Positions 37,401 to 46,921 of a stretch of DNA of 64,000 nucleotides are shown one piece after another. Under the pieces are notes generated by a model. The model saw only the letters and a program-made list of their open reading frames with translations, did no database searches and was not told the origin of the DNA. The position numbers were made by a program, and so were the translations under genes. Source of the DNA: Agromyces archimandritae (GTDB taxonomy: Bacteria; Actinomycetota; Actinomycetes; Actinomycetales; Microbacteriaceae). Each line of letters starts with the position of its first letter. Position 1 is the first letter of the stretch. The DNA lies in NCBI RefSeq assembly GCF_018024495.1, contig NZ_CP071696.1, positions 682,001 to 746,000 of the forward strand, read 5' to 3'.

Positions 37401-37708
37401 CCTGCATTGGCCTTGCGGATGACCCTGACCCGCCCGTCTTCGCCCGCGAGCCGGTCGACGATGGCGGACGAGCCGTCGGTGGACCCGTCATCGATGATGA
37501 TGACCTCGAGGTCGGCGAGGGTCTGGCGCAGCACACTGCGCACGGCCTCCTCGACGTACTCCTCGACGTTGTACACGGGGACGATCACCGTCAGGACCGG
37601 CCGATGCGTTCTGCGGACGGCTCGGTCGAAGACCTTGGTGAATCTGGCACGATCGCGCGCGGGGATGTATCGGCGGACGACCGCGCGCGCAGCTTCGGAA
37701 ACTTGCAT
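34442..37708 (-). CDS. GT2 glycosyltransferase fused to CDP-glycerol glycerophosphotransferase (copy 2)
   Basis: 1088 residues. GT2 domain at ~38-260: VLTVIVPVYNVEEYVEEAV, IIIDDGSTDGSS, ANAGLGAARNTG and FIDSDDTIPT. A middle region of ~400 residues with beta-rich, immunoglobulin-like stretches has no clear assignment. The C-terminal glycerophosphotransferase (~700-1075) shows LQTFHGHPFKSMG, YAPTWRESLQTG, ARGHNFNER and LDYSSLRFDYAITGKPMVFF. I use ATG 37708. The frame extends to a TTG at 37765, but that overlaps a TAGAAT box and so lies before the predicted transcription start. It is longer than the 7623 protein because of the middle region. Likely role: addition of glycosylated polyol-phosphate units. 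Confidence 0.87.
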   Translation of the reverse strand: MQVSEAARAVVRRYIPARDRARFTKVFDRAVRRTHRPVLTVIVPVYNVEEYVEEAVRSVLRQTLADLEVIIIDDGSTDGSSAIVDRLAGEDGRVRVIRKANAGLGAARNTGIREARGRYLTFIDSDDTIPTRAYEIMVRTLEKTGSDFAVGSIVRFRNGSYFKPNFDKYVHRRERLHIRIDDFPDAVQDVIACNRMFRTEFWRERIGDFTEGVAYEDHVPMMLAYARADAFDILAETTYDWRVRENLTSIGQQKHEIQNLRDRLHVKELAETALKDEASPAVYQAWIGRVLGIDLPAFIGPALEADDEYRQELHTAAVHYLAQADDDAWDQVSAYQKVIVTLLAEARWDELPEVMRYFVDAGWSPRARAEDGFVVLDRDRLPAPLDRFPSERLRMSRFETELNAAVERVVWAGDRLKVHGWAFIPGLDLEDETSNLEIALVGEDGTRRPLEVERSRTDRASAWGNHGWARYEESGFSVVIDPSALPDGFFHLEIVAETGGVVRSGPVTAVVGGTSADVGPWRSPRRTGRGWTHAQFAPDFGVQLAVGGRKPRTDLTIDDLGRMRRALRVLDTRVTHADVEDGHLVLRLRGALPTRILRTGLSLRSSARRHTPTEVRRLGRETIVRFAVDPEPGRRSAFSRGTYRLVLQLGAAESDVIWAREATASLPIDRSTSTTELELRATGKGEVRVAVPLPMSPSLRSRPHQARLREAYRADVGPLVDAVVFQCYQGEFASDNQLAIFEEMRRRGLVIPAYWAVRDLSVQIPDAAVPLVIGSVEWYERLATAKLLCNNIDFPDYFRRRDGQRFLQTFHGHPFKSMGMSAWRSSGANEDRVAQRIVEKNAAWTDILVANAESGAMYRREFDYRGRILETGYPRDDVLANPQAGLRDSVRRELGIAEGKTVVLYAPTWRESLQTGGWDAAAYRGLDLPALSAALGENTVILARGHNFNERKGDTYFGTEGVLDVTSYPEVNDLVIASDVAVLDYSSLRFDYAITGKPMVFFSPDEEEYFRLRPALMPYRETTPGPVVTDLDALVDALSDLDALRSRHAEELRRFNERFNRLNDGHAADRVVSQWVLEAVGEAALAAR

Positions 37709-37764
37709 GTGGGAGCGGGCGCCTCTTCGGATCGGGGAACTCGGGCAGCGTTCGCGCCCACGCA

Positions 37765-37770
37765 ATTCTA
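37765..37770 (-). promoter_or_regulatory. -10 box for the 37708 gene
   Basis: TAGAAT on the minus strand; predicted leader of about 50 nt containing a weak GAAGAGG. Confidence 0.45.
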
Positions 37771-37821
37771 TGCGTCCCGGCCGTCGCGCAGGAAAGCAGT
37801 GTTTCCGTTCCGAAGCCCGGG

Positions 37822-39807
37822 CTACCCGACCCTGCCCGGTTCCGCCGCCGGAGCGCTCTCCCCCACCGGCGACGTCGGTACCGGCGTCGGCTCAGGTGTC
37901 TGCGTCGGTTCCGGGACCTGCGTCGGCCCGGGTGTCTGCGTCGGCCCGGGTGTCTGCGTCGGCTCAGGGGTCGGCGTGCTCGGCGTCGGTTCGGGCTCCG
38001 GTGTCGCGGCCGGTGGGGCCTCGCCCACTCCGGGCCGGCTCGTCGCACCCTGGAGCGGCACGACCACCGCCCCGCCGGCCGAGGTCCACCTGATCTCGGC
38101 GCGCTCGAAGCGCTGCACGCAGCGACTCCCGTCCGCAGAGCAGTCGGCGGCCGCGGTCGGGAAGCCGATCCCGCCCCACGATCCGGCATCCCAATAGGCA
38201 GCGAGGATCGGCCCCTGCACCGCCCATGCCCCGGTCGTCGTCGACCAGTAGATCGAGCCGTTCTGGAACGCCTGGCCGCGTTTGTCGGCCGCGTACTCGA
38301 CGGGGTTACTCGTCGGGAAGCCGAGGGATCCGCCGACGGATCCGAGGCGCCAGTACTCGTCGCGGATCGCCCCGTCGATCATGCGGGCCGGCAGGCCCGG
38401 CCCGGCGTAGATCGAACCGTTTTCGAACGCCTGCCCGTTCCCGCCCTGGGTGTAGGTGCCGATCCCCGAGATCGGGAAGCCGAGCTTGCCGTTCACGGAA
38501 CCCTCGGCCCAGAACCGACCGCGGATGCCCCCCCAGGTCTCATACGCGCGCTTGTCGGAGAGGGCATAGATCGAGCCGAGCTGGAATGCCTGCCCCTCGC
38601 CGCGCTCGTAGCCGATGCGGTCGCTGATGGGGTAGCGAAGACGCCCGGCGACCGAGCCGAGCTCCCAGTACCGGTCGCGGATCGCGCCCGAGACGGCGCG
38701 GGCGCCGCCCGCGTGGGCCCAGTAGATCGATCCGCCCTCGAAGACCTGCGCGCGGCCCCCGGTCGAGTAGAGGATCGGGTAGCTCGTCGGGAACCCGAGC
38801 CGGCCGCCGACCGAGCCGAGGCGCCAGAACTCGTCGCGGATCGGGCCGTAGATCTCGCGCGCCCCGGTCGTCTCCTTCCAGTACATGGACCCGTTGCGGA
38901 ACGCCTGACCGAGGCCGCCGACGGTGTATCGGCTGGGTTGCGAGATGGTCGGCCCGAGGATGCCCCGTGGCCCGTTCAGCGCCGTGTAGCGCGAGGCGAG
39001 CACCGGGTGCGGGGCATTGCCGTGGGTCGAGCCGAACCAGTCGGTGAAGATGCGCCAGAAGTTGCGGTTGCCGTAGCTGGAGCAGCTGTCGCCGGTGCCG
39101 TAGAGGTTCGCGAGCGCCGCGGCGTTCGGGCGGTACGGCGTGTAGAGATAGAGCCCGGCGGTGGCCTGGTTGTCGATGTAGACGGAGGAGGTGCCGCAGG
39201 CCCGGTTCGGGTTCCAGAGGATCATGTTGTACCGCCCGGCCTGGTAGGCCCGATCGGGGCGGGCACGGTATTTCCGGAACTGCCAGGCGGCGTTGTACAG
39301 CTGGTTGAAGAAGCCGTAGTACTGGGCGTCGCAGTCGGCGGAGTCGGGGCATCCGTACCCCGTCGCCAGGCGGTATTGGCGTTCGATGGGCCAGGTGTCG
39401 GTGACGAGGCTCTGCTCCTTCTCGAGGAGCACGATGAGCGAGCGCGGGTTGATGCCGCATGCGGTGGCGACGCGGCTGATGATCGCGGCGGCCGTCTCGT
39501 TGCTGCGGCCGGCGTAGGCAGCGCACCCCTCGGATCGGGCCGGCTGCGAGGTCGTGGTCTGACGGTACGACTTCAGGCAGGTGTAGCCGCTCCGGCAGCT
39601 CGGCACCCTGGCGTTCAGGAACGACTGGATCTGCGACGCCGACATCGACGAGGAGTCGTAGAAGACGGCGTCGCTGATGATGGAACCGGCCTGGAAATCA
39701 CGTGCGTCCGCTGCATCCGCCGCCTCGAACGTCACGGGCTGGACAACGAGCGCCGCCGCGACCGCGATCGCTGCTCCCGCGGTCGCGATCATCCTTCCAA
39801 GCGCCAT
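37822..39807 (-). CDS. Secreted LGFP-repeat protein with proline-rich tail
   Basis: 661 residues. A signal peptide (Arg5, hydrophobic 8-26) is followed by a domain of ~220 residues with two Glu in IVLLEKEQSLVTDTWP and several Cys pairs; its look is that of a lysozyme- or glucosaminidase-like fold, but I cannot name it. Residues ~270-555 hold about five to six LGFP repeats (GSVGGRLGFPTS, GSVAGRLRYPIS, GSVNGKLGFPIS, GSVGGSLGFPTS, GSWGGIGFPTA), each with a GQAFxNGSIY element. The tail is Pro/Thr-rich. LGFP repeats are thought to anchor proteins in the wall of actinobacteria. There is no LPXTG signal. A TAGGCT box and AGGGAG precede ATG 39807. Role: wall-bound protein, possibly peptidoglycan-active. 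Confidence 0.83.
   Translation of the reverse strand: MALGRMIATAGAAIAVAAALVVQPVTFEAADAADARDFQAGSIISDAVFYDSSSMSASQIQSFLNARVPSCRSGYTCLKSYRQTTTSQPARSEGCAAYAGRSNETAAAIISRVATACGINPRSLIVLLEKEQSLVTDTWPIERQYRLATGYGCPDSADCDAQYYGFFNQLYNAAWQFRKYRARPDRAYQAGRYNMILWNPNRACGTSSVYIDNQATAGLYLYTPYRPNAAALANLYGTGDSCSSYGNRNFWRIFTDWFGSTHGNAPHPVLASRYTALNGPRGILGPTISQPSRYTVGGLGQAFRNGSMYWKETTGAREIYGPIRDEFWRLGSVGGRLGFPTSYPILYSTGGRAQVFEGGSIYWAHAGGARAVSGAIRDRYWELGSVAGRLRYPISDRIGYERGEGQAFQLGSIYALSDKRAYETWGGIRGRFWAEGSVNGKLGFPISGIGTYTQGGNGQAFENGSIYAGPGLPARMIDGAIRDEYWRLGSVGGSLGFPTSNPVEYAADKRGQAFQNGSIYWSTTTGAWAVQGPILAAYWDAGSWGGIGFPTAAADCSADGSRCVQRFERAEIRWTSAGGAVVVPLQGATSRPGVGEAPPAATPEPEPTPSTPTPEPTQTPGPTQTPGPTQVPEPTQTPEPTPVPTSPVGESAPAAEPGRVG
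37891..37962 (-). repeat. 18-bp tandem repeat inside the LGFP gene
   Basis: Four consecutive 18-bp units encode PTQTPG, PTQTPG, PTQVPE and PTQTPE (residues 616-639). The two inner units are nearly identical at DNA level. Such in-frame repeats can change copy number without a frameshift. Confidence 0.8.
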
Positions 39808-39855
39808 GGCGACTCCCTATTCGGTTCCGACGACACGAGTTCCTCGGCTGAAACG

Positions 39856-39861
39856 AGCCTA
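39856..39861 (-). promoter_or_regulatory. -10 box for the LGFP gene
   Basis: TAGGCT on the minus strand, about 42-nt leader with AGGGAG before ATG 39807. Confidence 0.4.
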
Positions 39862-39954
39862 GGAACGAACGGGCATCGCCACCGGCACTTCACACGGCGA
39901 GCCACGAACGGAAGCGAAGTGAAGGGGTCCCCCGAATGGATGCCGCGGCGCACC

Positions 39955-40158
39955 TCAGCGCCCGGTGCGCTCCTCCTTGAGCGTCGTCATGACGAAGTCT
40001 GCGAGTTCGGCGATGCGGCGGTTGTCGCGGCGCAGTTCGTCGATGTCGGCGCGCGCCTCGGCGAGCTCGGCCTCGAGGGCGTGCACGCGCGCGAACAGAC
40101 GCGACACGGTGCCGGCGCGCCGCTTGGCGCCGCGGAGGAGCTGGGTGAGCCGGTTCAT
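39955..40158 (-). CDS. Small coiled-coil protein coupled to the LicD-methyltransferase gene
   Basis: 67 residues: a basic N-terminus (NRLTQLLRGAKRRAG), then a predicted coiled coil of charged heptads (VHALEAELAEARADIDEL) and a short tail ending in TLKEERTGR. No signal peptide or membrane segment. It resembles a small actinobacterial family that I recall under a DUF67xx number, but I am not sure of the name. It overlaps the stop of the LicD-methyltransferase gene by ATGA, which supports it being real and cotranslated. It may be a scaffold or oligomerisation partner for that enzyme. Confidence 0.7.
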   Translation of the reverse strand: MNRLTQLLRGAKRRAGTVSRLFARVHALEAELAEARADIDELRRDNRRIAELADFVMTTLKEERTGR

Positions 40159-41711
40159 GATGCTTCCTGTTCTGCTCGGCGCAGCATGGCGGTCGCCGTC
40201 GCGCGGCCGCCGCCGCGACCGGCGGTCTGGGAGATGACGTGGACCTCGAGCCCGGCGCGGCGCGCCTCGTCCTCGAGGGTGTCGACGGGCAGATGCCAGC
40301 TCGTCGGGTTCTCGTGCCGATAGCTCGGCGGCAGTTCGGTGCCGAAGTCGGCGAGCGCGAAGGATCCGGGCTCCAGGCCGTGCCGCAGCAGCCGGAAGAC
40401 TTCGGCGCGCGTCTCCGGCACGAGGCCGGCGAGCAGCCGGGAGAGCACGAAGACGACGGGGCCCGGCCGGCGGACGAGGCGGGCGGCCAGTTCGAGCATG
40501 TCGCGGCCGTCGGCGAGGTTCGCCTCGACGGTCTCGACGCGGCCGTCGGGATCGGCCGCCCGCATGGCGCGGATCGCGGTGCGGCTGAATTCGACGGCGG
40601 TGACCTCCGCCCCACGGGCGGCGAAGTGGCGGGCGAGCGCACCGTCTCCGGCGCCGAGGTCGACGATGCGGGCGCCGGCCGGTGCGAGACGTTCGACCTC
40701 TGCGGCGAGCGGCGGCAGCGCGGCCGGCCGGGCACCGGGGGGCGGGGCGTCGGCGTAGGCGTCGTCCCAGAACTCGCGGTTCGTGTTGAACACGCCGAAC
40801 CAGTTCTCGAAGCGGCGCCGGGTCTCAGGCGGCGTCTCGAAGCGGAAGGAGGGGTCGGGGGTGCGCCAGCCCGGCCCGTAGCAGAGCTCGAGCCAGCCGG
40901 CGGTGTCGGCGACCGAGGGCATCCGCTCCCCCTCGAGTTCGAGCTCGACGAAGGGTTCGAGCCGGTCCTGCTCGAACGGCCCGCGCACGGCGATCGGCTG
41001 GCAGTACAGCCCCTCGTGGGTGAAGCCGGGGAAGAGGTCGACGTAGTGGTCGACGTCGCCGGCCTCGTCGGCGAAGAGCACCTGCAGGTGCGAGCGGCTG
41101 TGCACCCGGAGCTCGAAGCCGCGTTCGCGGAGTTCTCGCTGCAGTTTCAGCGTTTCGAGGGCGACGTCGGCGGGGTGGCTCTGCTCGAGCAGGAACCCGA
41201 CGTCGGCGTCGTCGTCGTGCGGCAGGAACGCGCCGGATCGCACCGCCCCGAGCAGGGTGCCGCCGGTGATGAACGGCCGCTGCCCGAGATCGCGCATGAC
41301 GGCGATGACCGCCTCGAGGCTCGTCATGAGCCGTGCCTGGAACTCGGGGTCGTCGACGAGGCTGCGCACCAGGCGGCCCCATTTGTTCACGACGACGGGG
41401 CGACCCTCGGCATCCGCGAGCCGACCGTCGCCCTCGCCCGGGAAGTCGACGATCCCGCTCCACGTCGGCGTCTCGTCGCCGGCGGCGACCAGGTCGATCT
41501 CGAAGCGGCCGTGCGCGTGCCGGCGGATGCCCTCGGGCCAGCCGATGCCGCGCGCAGGCGCCTCGGGCGAGCGCATCGACCACACCCGGCGGCCGCCGAA
41601 GCGCACGTCGAAGCGCCGATCGGACCAGCCGCGTGCGAACAGGATGCCGCGCGCCGAGATCTCGGCGACGGCTGGCCGTCCCTTGCGCAGCGCGGGCACC
41701 GTGCACCTCAT
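40155..41711 (-). CDS. LicD-type phosphotransferase fused to SAM-dependent methyltransferase
   Basis: 518 residues. Residues ~115-310 hold a LicD nucleotidyltransferase-fold domain: FITGGTLLGAVRSGAFLPHD followed by DDADVGF (147-173), the metal-binding core of LicD/fukutin-type enzymes that transfer phosphocholine or similar groups from CDP donors. Residues ~335-515 are a class I methyltransferase: IVDLGAGDGALARHF (349-363), then VTAVEFSRTAIRAM with the acidic residue expected to contact SAM ribose. The first ~110 residues are beta-rich and unassigned. ATG 41711 is chosen from the domain layout; the frame is open upstream to 42038, but that would run into the glf gene. The two activities could add and then methylate a phospho-substituent on the polymer. 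Confidence 0.83.
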   Translation of the reverse strand: MRCTVPALRKGRPAVAEISARGILFARGWSDRRFDVRFGGRRVWSMRSPEAPARGIGWPEGIRRHAHGRFEIDLVAAGDETPTWSGIVDFPGEGDGRLADAEGRPVVVNKWGRLVRSLVDDPEFQARLMTSLEAVIAVMRDLGQRPFITGGTLLGAVRSGAFLPHDDDADVGFLLEQSHPADVALETLKLQRELRERGFELRVHSRSHLQVLFADEAGDVDHYVDLFPGFTHEGLYCQPIAVRGPFEQDRLEPFVELELEGERMPSVADTAGWLELCYGPGWRTPDPSFRFETPPETRRRFENWFGVFNTNREFWDDAYADAPPPGARPAALPPLAAEVERLAPAGARIVDLGAGDGALARHFAARGAEVTAVEFSRTAIRAMRAADPDGRVETVEANLADGRDMLELAARLVRRPGPVVFVLSRLLAGLVPETRAEVFRLLRHGLEPGSFALADFGTELPPSYRHENPTSWHLPVDTLEDEARRAGLEVHVISQTAGRGGGRATATAMLRRAEQEAS

Positions 41712-41727
41712 ATCTGTCGTAGGATGA

Positions 41728-43071
<1,344 letters not shown>

Positions 43072-43103
43072 GCCCGCCGCAGCCTCAGATCCGAAGGAGA
43101 GAA

Positions 43104-45032
43104 GTGCCAGACACGAGTGGATCCTGGACCACGGTTCAGAACGTCGTCTTCCCCGCCGACCGAGACCCCGACGTCTTCGCCCTCTACTGCGACACCGAGT
43201 CCTGGACCGACTTCGACGGCACGCCCCTGCGCGTCTCGACGCGCGCGCACGTCGACGACGTGCTCTCGCGCCACTCGATGCGCATCCGCTCCGGCCGCCG
43301 CGTGTCGTTCGCGAGCTACTTCAACGCCCTGCCGGCTTCGTACTGGCAGCACAGCACCGACATCTCCCGGGTGCGCCTCGAACTCGAGATCGCCGGCGAT
43401 GCGACGGTGCTCGTGTACCGTTCGAACCCGCGCGGCACCGCCCTCCGGGTCGACTGGCGCCGCACCGAGGGCGAGGGCACGCACGAGGTCACCTTCGAAC
43501 TGCCGCTCGAGCGCTTCGCCGACGGCGGCTGGTACTGGTTCGACGTCGTCGGCGGCGAGGGTGACGCGGTGCTCGAACGCGGCCGCTGGCGGATGCCGGT
43601 CGTCGCCCGCGACGATGCACCCGACCGACTGACGCTCGGCATCACGACCTTCAACAAGCCCGACTACTGCGTGCGAACCCTGGCGACCCTCGGCTCGGAT
43701 CCGGAACTGCTCGAAGAGCTCTCCACCGTGTTCCTCGTCGACCAGGGCACGCAGACCGTCGCCGACGAGTCCGGCTTCGAGGAGGCCGCGGCGGCCCTCG
43801 GCGACAAGCTCACCGTGATCCGCCAGCCGAACCTCGGCGGTTCGGGCGGCTTCAGCCGGGCGATGGCCGAGTCGCTCGAACGGCCCGATGCCGGCTACGT
43901 CATGCTGCTCGACGACGATGTCGCCGTCGAGCCCGAGAGCATCCTGCGGGCGCTGCGCTTCGCACGGGCCTGCGCGAAGCCGACGATCGTCGGCGGCCAC
44001 ATGTTCGACCTCAACCACCGCTCGGTGCTGCACGGCTTCGCCGAACGCGTCGACATGAGCGCGTTCTTCTGGGGCCCCTCGACGCCCGATCAGGATCGCC
44101 ACGACTTCCAGCTGGCGAACCTGCGGCAGTCGCCGTGGATGCACCAGCGCATGGACGCCGACTACAACGGTTGGTGGATGTGCCTCATCCCGCTCGAGAT
44201 CGTGCGCGAGATCGGCCTGTCGCTGCCGGTGTTCATCAAGTGGGACGACGCCGAATACGGACTGCGGGCGAAGGCCGCCGGCTATGAAACCGTGTCGCTG
44301 CCGGGCAACGCCCTGTGGCACATCTCGTGGATCGACAAGGACGACAGCCAGGACTGGCAGGCATACTTCCATGCCCGCAACCGCATCATCGCCGCCCTCA
44401 TCCACTCCCCCGTGCCGAAGGGCGGCAGGCTTCTCGACGCGAGTCGCAAGATCGACCTGAAGCACCTGCTGTCGATGCAGTACTACGCGGCCTCGATGCG
44501 CCACCTCGCGATCCGCGACGTGCTGCAAGGCCCGGGGGCGCTGCACCCGGCGATGCCGACGAAGCTCGCCGAGGTGCGCGCCGCGGCATCCGGATTCCGC
44601 GAAATGCAGGTGTACCGCAAAGACGATGCGATGCCGGCGACCAACGAGGGCAAGCGCATCTACCCCATCGAGCAGACCGGTGAGGCCCCCGGCGGGCTGC
44701 GGCTGCTCGTCTGGACGGCGAAGTCGGCCCTCCGGCACCTCGTGACGAAGCCGGCGCCGGCGAACCTCGAACGCCCGCAGGCGTCGATGTCGAAGTACGA
44801 CGCGACCTGGTGGCGTACGCCCGGGCTCGACAGTGCGCTCATCTCGACCGCCGACGGCTCGGGCGCATCATGGTACGCGCGCGACCGCCGGAAGTTCCGC
44901 TCGCTGCTCGCCGAGAGCCTGCGGCTGCACCGCCGCCTCGAACGCAACTGGGATCGCCTGCAGCGCGACTACCGCGAGCACGCCGCCGAGATCACCTCGG
45001 TGGATGCTTGGTGGCGCACCTTCGACGCCTGA
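43104..45032 (+). CDS. glfT2: GlfT2-like polymerising galactofuranosyltransferase
   Basis: 642 residues, close to the 637 of mycobacterial GlfT2. N-terminal beta-sandwich (~1-165), GT-A domain with LGITTFNKPDYCVRTL, NLGGSGGFSRAM and LLDDDV (metal), GGHMFDL, WWMCLIPLEIVREIG, FIKWDDAEYGLRA, and HISWIDKDDSQDW carrying the histidine and acidic residues of the active site. The C-terminal helical region fits the membrane-associated part. In mycobacteria GlfT2 builds the galactan with alternating beta-1,5 and 1,6 Galf. Here it follows glf directly (GAAGGAGA before GTG). Mycolic-acid genes are absent from the window, so the galactan would be part of another wall polymer. Confidence 0.91.
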   Translation: MPDTSGSWTTVQNVVFPADRDPDVFALYCDTESWTDFDGTPLRVSTRAHVDDVLSRHSMRIRSGRRVSFASYFNALPASYWQHSTDISRVRLELEIAGDATVLVYRSNPRGTALRVDWRRTEGEGTHEVTFELPLERFADGGWYWFDVVGGEGDAVLERGRWRMPVVARDDAPDRLTLGITTFNKPDYCVRTLATLGSDPELLEELSTVFLVDQGTQTVADESGFEEAAAALGDKLTVIRQPNLGGSGGFSRAMAESLERPDAGYVMLLDDDVAVEPESILRALRFARACAKPTIVGGHMFDLNHRSVLHGFAERVDMSAFFWGPSTPDQDRHDFQLANLRQSPWMHQRMDADYNGWWMCLIPLEIVREIGLSLPVFIKWDDAEYGLRAKAAGYETVSLPGNALWHISWIDKDDSQDWQAYFHARNRIIAALIHSPVPKGGRLLDASRKIDLKHLLSMQYYAASMRHLAIRDVLQGPGALHPAMPTKLAEVRAAASGFREMQVYRKDDAMPATNEGKRIYPIEQTGEAPGGLRLLVWTAKSALRHLVTKPAPANLERPQASMSKYDATWWRTPGLDSALISTADGSGASWYARDRRKFRSLLAESLRLHRRLERNWDRLQRDYREHAAEITSVDAWWRTFDA

Positions 45033-45080
45033 ACGATTCGCGGGGTGGATGCCGTGACGGCATCCACCCCGCGGCGTTCA
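45030..45080. terminator. Bidirectional hairpin terminator
   Basis: A perfect 16-bp inverted repeat (45039-45054 with 45058-45073, loop TGA) is flanked by an outer TGAACG/CGTTCA pair at 45030-45035 and 45075-45080. The outer arms contain the stop codons of both convergent genes, glfT2 and galE. Confidence 0.85.
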
Positions 45081-46052
45081 GCGGCTCCGGCGGAACCGGT
45101 CTGCCCGCACGGCCGAGTCGATGATCTGCTCGAGTCCGTACTCGGCCCGCCAGCCGGCGACACGCTGGATCTTGGAGGCGTCGGCGACGAGCTCGGCCGG
45201 ATCGCCCGGACGGCGAGCGACGAGCTCCGGCTCGATCGAGACGCCCGCAGCCCGCTCGACCTCGCGAACGACCTGAAGCACGCTGGCCCCGTGCCCCGTG
45301 CCGACGTTGAACGCCTCGAAGGGTTCGTCGACCTCGCCCAGGCGGTCGAGCACCGCCAGATGCGCCCGCGCGAGATCCAGGACGTGCACGTAATCGCGCA
45401 CACCGGTGCCGTCGACCGTCGGATAATCGTCGCCGTAGACGAGCGGACGCAGGCCCCGGTGCAGCCGGTCGAGGACGATCGTCACGAGATTCAGGGCGAC
45501 GGGGTCTCCGAGATCGTCCCATCCGGCGCCGGCGACATTGAAGTAGCGGAGCGCGGCCACGCGGAGTCGCCCGGCACGGCTCGCGTCGCGCAGCATCCAC
45601 TCGCCGACGAGCTTCGTCTCGCCGTACGGGTTGATGGGCAGCGTCTCGGCATCCTCGTCGACGCGGGAGATATCGGGCATGCCGTAGACGGCCGCCGAGG
45701 ATGAGAAGACGACGTCGCGGACGCCGGCCGCCTCGACGGCGTCGAGCAGATTCGTGAGGCCGCCGACGTTCTGCCGGTAGTACCAGGTCGGTCGTTCGAC
45801 CGAGACGCCGACCTCTTTCTTCGCGGCGAAGTGGATGACGGCGTCCACCTCGTGTTCGTCGAACACCGAGCCGAGCCGGGCCGGCGCGTCGGCGGCGGAG
45901 AGATCCATCCGCACGAGCGGGGCGCCGCCCAGGCGGCCTTCGTCGCCCGTGGAGAGATCATCCACGACGACGACGGGCCGACCGGCCTCCTGCAGCAGCC
46001 GCACGACGTGCGCTCCGATGTATCCGGCTCCCCCGGTCACGAGCACGGTCAT
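45078..46052 (-). CDS. galE: UDP-glucose 4-epimerase
   Basis: 324 residues. [42 protein letters not shown], the YGETK Tyr-Lys pair, and [16 protein letters not shown], all characteristic of GalE. Interconverts UDP-Glc and UDP-Gal with tightly bound NAD, giving the UDP-Gal that Glf converts to UDP-Galf. ATG 46052 overlaps the rmlA stop by ATGA; the frame continues upstream through rmlA but has no reason to start there. It is the last gene of the rmlC-rmlA-galE unit and converges on glfT2 at a hairpin. Confidence 0.94.
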   Translation of the reverse strand: MTVLVTGGAGYIGAHVVRLLQEAGRPVVVVDDLSTGDEGRLGGAPLVRMDLSAADAPARLGSVFDEHEVDAVIHFAAKKEVGVSVERPTWYYRQNVGGLTNLLDAVEAAGVRDVVFSSSAAVYGMPDISRVDEDAETLPINPYGETKLVGEWMLRDASRAGRLRVAALRYFNVAGAGWDDLGDPVALNLVTIVLDRLHRGLRPLVYGDDYPTVDGTGVRDYVHVLDLARAHLAVLDRLGEVDEPFEAFNVGTGHGASVLQVVREVERAAGVSIEPELVARRPGDPAELVADASKIQRVAGWRAEYGLEQIIDSAVRADRFRRSR

Positions 46053-46921
46053 GCGTTCCTCATCTCCAGCAAGCGCTCGAGGTAGCGCCCGTAGCCGCTC
46101 TTGACGAGCGGTGCGGCCAGGGCCGCGAGCTGCGCGTCGTCGATCCAGCCGTTGCGCCAGGCGATCTCTTCGATGCAGCCGATCTTGTAGCCCTGGCGCG
46201 CCTCGATGACGCGCACGTACTCGGAGGCCTGCATCATCGACTCGAAGGTGCCGGTGTCCAGCCATGCGGTGCCGCGATCCAGGGCCTGCACCTGCAGGCG
46301 GCCGTCCCGCAGGTATCGCTCGTTGACGCTGGAGATCTCGAGCTCGCCGCGGGCGCTCGGCTCGATGGTCTTCGCGATCCCGACGACGGTGTTGTCGTAG
46401 AAGTAGAGGCCGGGCACGGCGTGGTTCGACTTCGGCCGGGCCGGCTTCTCCTCGATCGAGAGGGCCCGCCCGTGCTCGTCGAACTCGACGACGCCGTAGG
46501 CGGTCGGGTCGGAGACCTGGTAGGCGAAGATGAGGGCGCCGTCGATGTCGGTGTGGCCCTTCAGGGCGGTGCCGAGGCCGGTGCCGTGGAAGATGTTGTC
46601 GCCGAGCACGAGGGCGACCGAGTCGTCGCCGATGAACTCCTCGCCGATGATGAAGGCCTGCGCGAGGCCGTCGGGAGAGGGCTGTTCGGCGTATTCGAGA
46701 CGGAGGCCGAGTTCGGACCCGTCGCCGAAGAGCGCCTCGAACTGGCTGCGGTACTCGGGGGTGGTGATGATGAGGATGTCGCGGATGCCGGCCATCATGA
46801 GCGTCGACAGCGGGTAGTAGACCATCGGCTTGTCGTAGACGGGCATGAGCTGCTTCGAGGTGCCCTTGGTGATGGGCCAGAGGCGCGTGCCGGATCCGCC
46901 GGCCAGGATGATGCCGCGCAT
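46049..46921 (-). CDS. rmlA: Glucose-1-phosphate thymidylyltransferase
   Basis: 290 residues. [18 protein letters not shown] nucleotide-binding start, [29 protein letters not shown] with the metal Asp, and [20 protein letters not shown]. First step of dTDP-L-rhamnose synthesis from dTTP and Glc-1-P. The ATG shares one base with the rmlC stop (TGATG), so it is coupled. Part of the rmlC-rmlA-galE unit. Confidence 0.96.
   Translation of the reverse strand: MRGIILAGGSGTRLWPITKGTSKQLMPVYDKPMVYYPLSTLMMAGIRDILIITTPEYRSQFEALFGDGSELGLRLEYAEQPSPDGLAQAFIIGEEFIGDDSVALVLGDNIFHGTGLGTALKGHTDIDGALIFAYQVSDPTAYGVVEFDEHGRALSIEEKPARPKSNHAVPGLYFYDNTVVGIAKTIEPSARGELEISSVNERYLRDGRLQVQALDRGTAWLDTGTFESMMQASEYVRVIEARQGYKIGCIEEIAWRNGWIDDAQLAALAAPLVKSGYGRYLERLLEMRNA

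Noticed and set aside
37709-37765. Upstream TTG extension of the 34442-37708 fusion protein
   Set aside because: The TTG overlaps the TAGAAT promoter box, so it would lie before the transcription start.
37891-37962. Regular direct repeats considered as a CRISPR array
   Set aside because: The units are contiguous, without spacers, in frame, and encode the Pro/Thr tail of a secreted protein.
34154-38197. 1347-codon open frame on the plus strand
   Set aside because: Shadow of the GT2-glycerophosphotransferase fusion and the LGFP gene on the other strand; no family motif.
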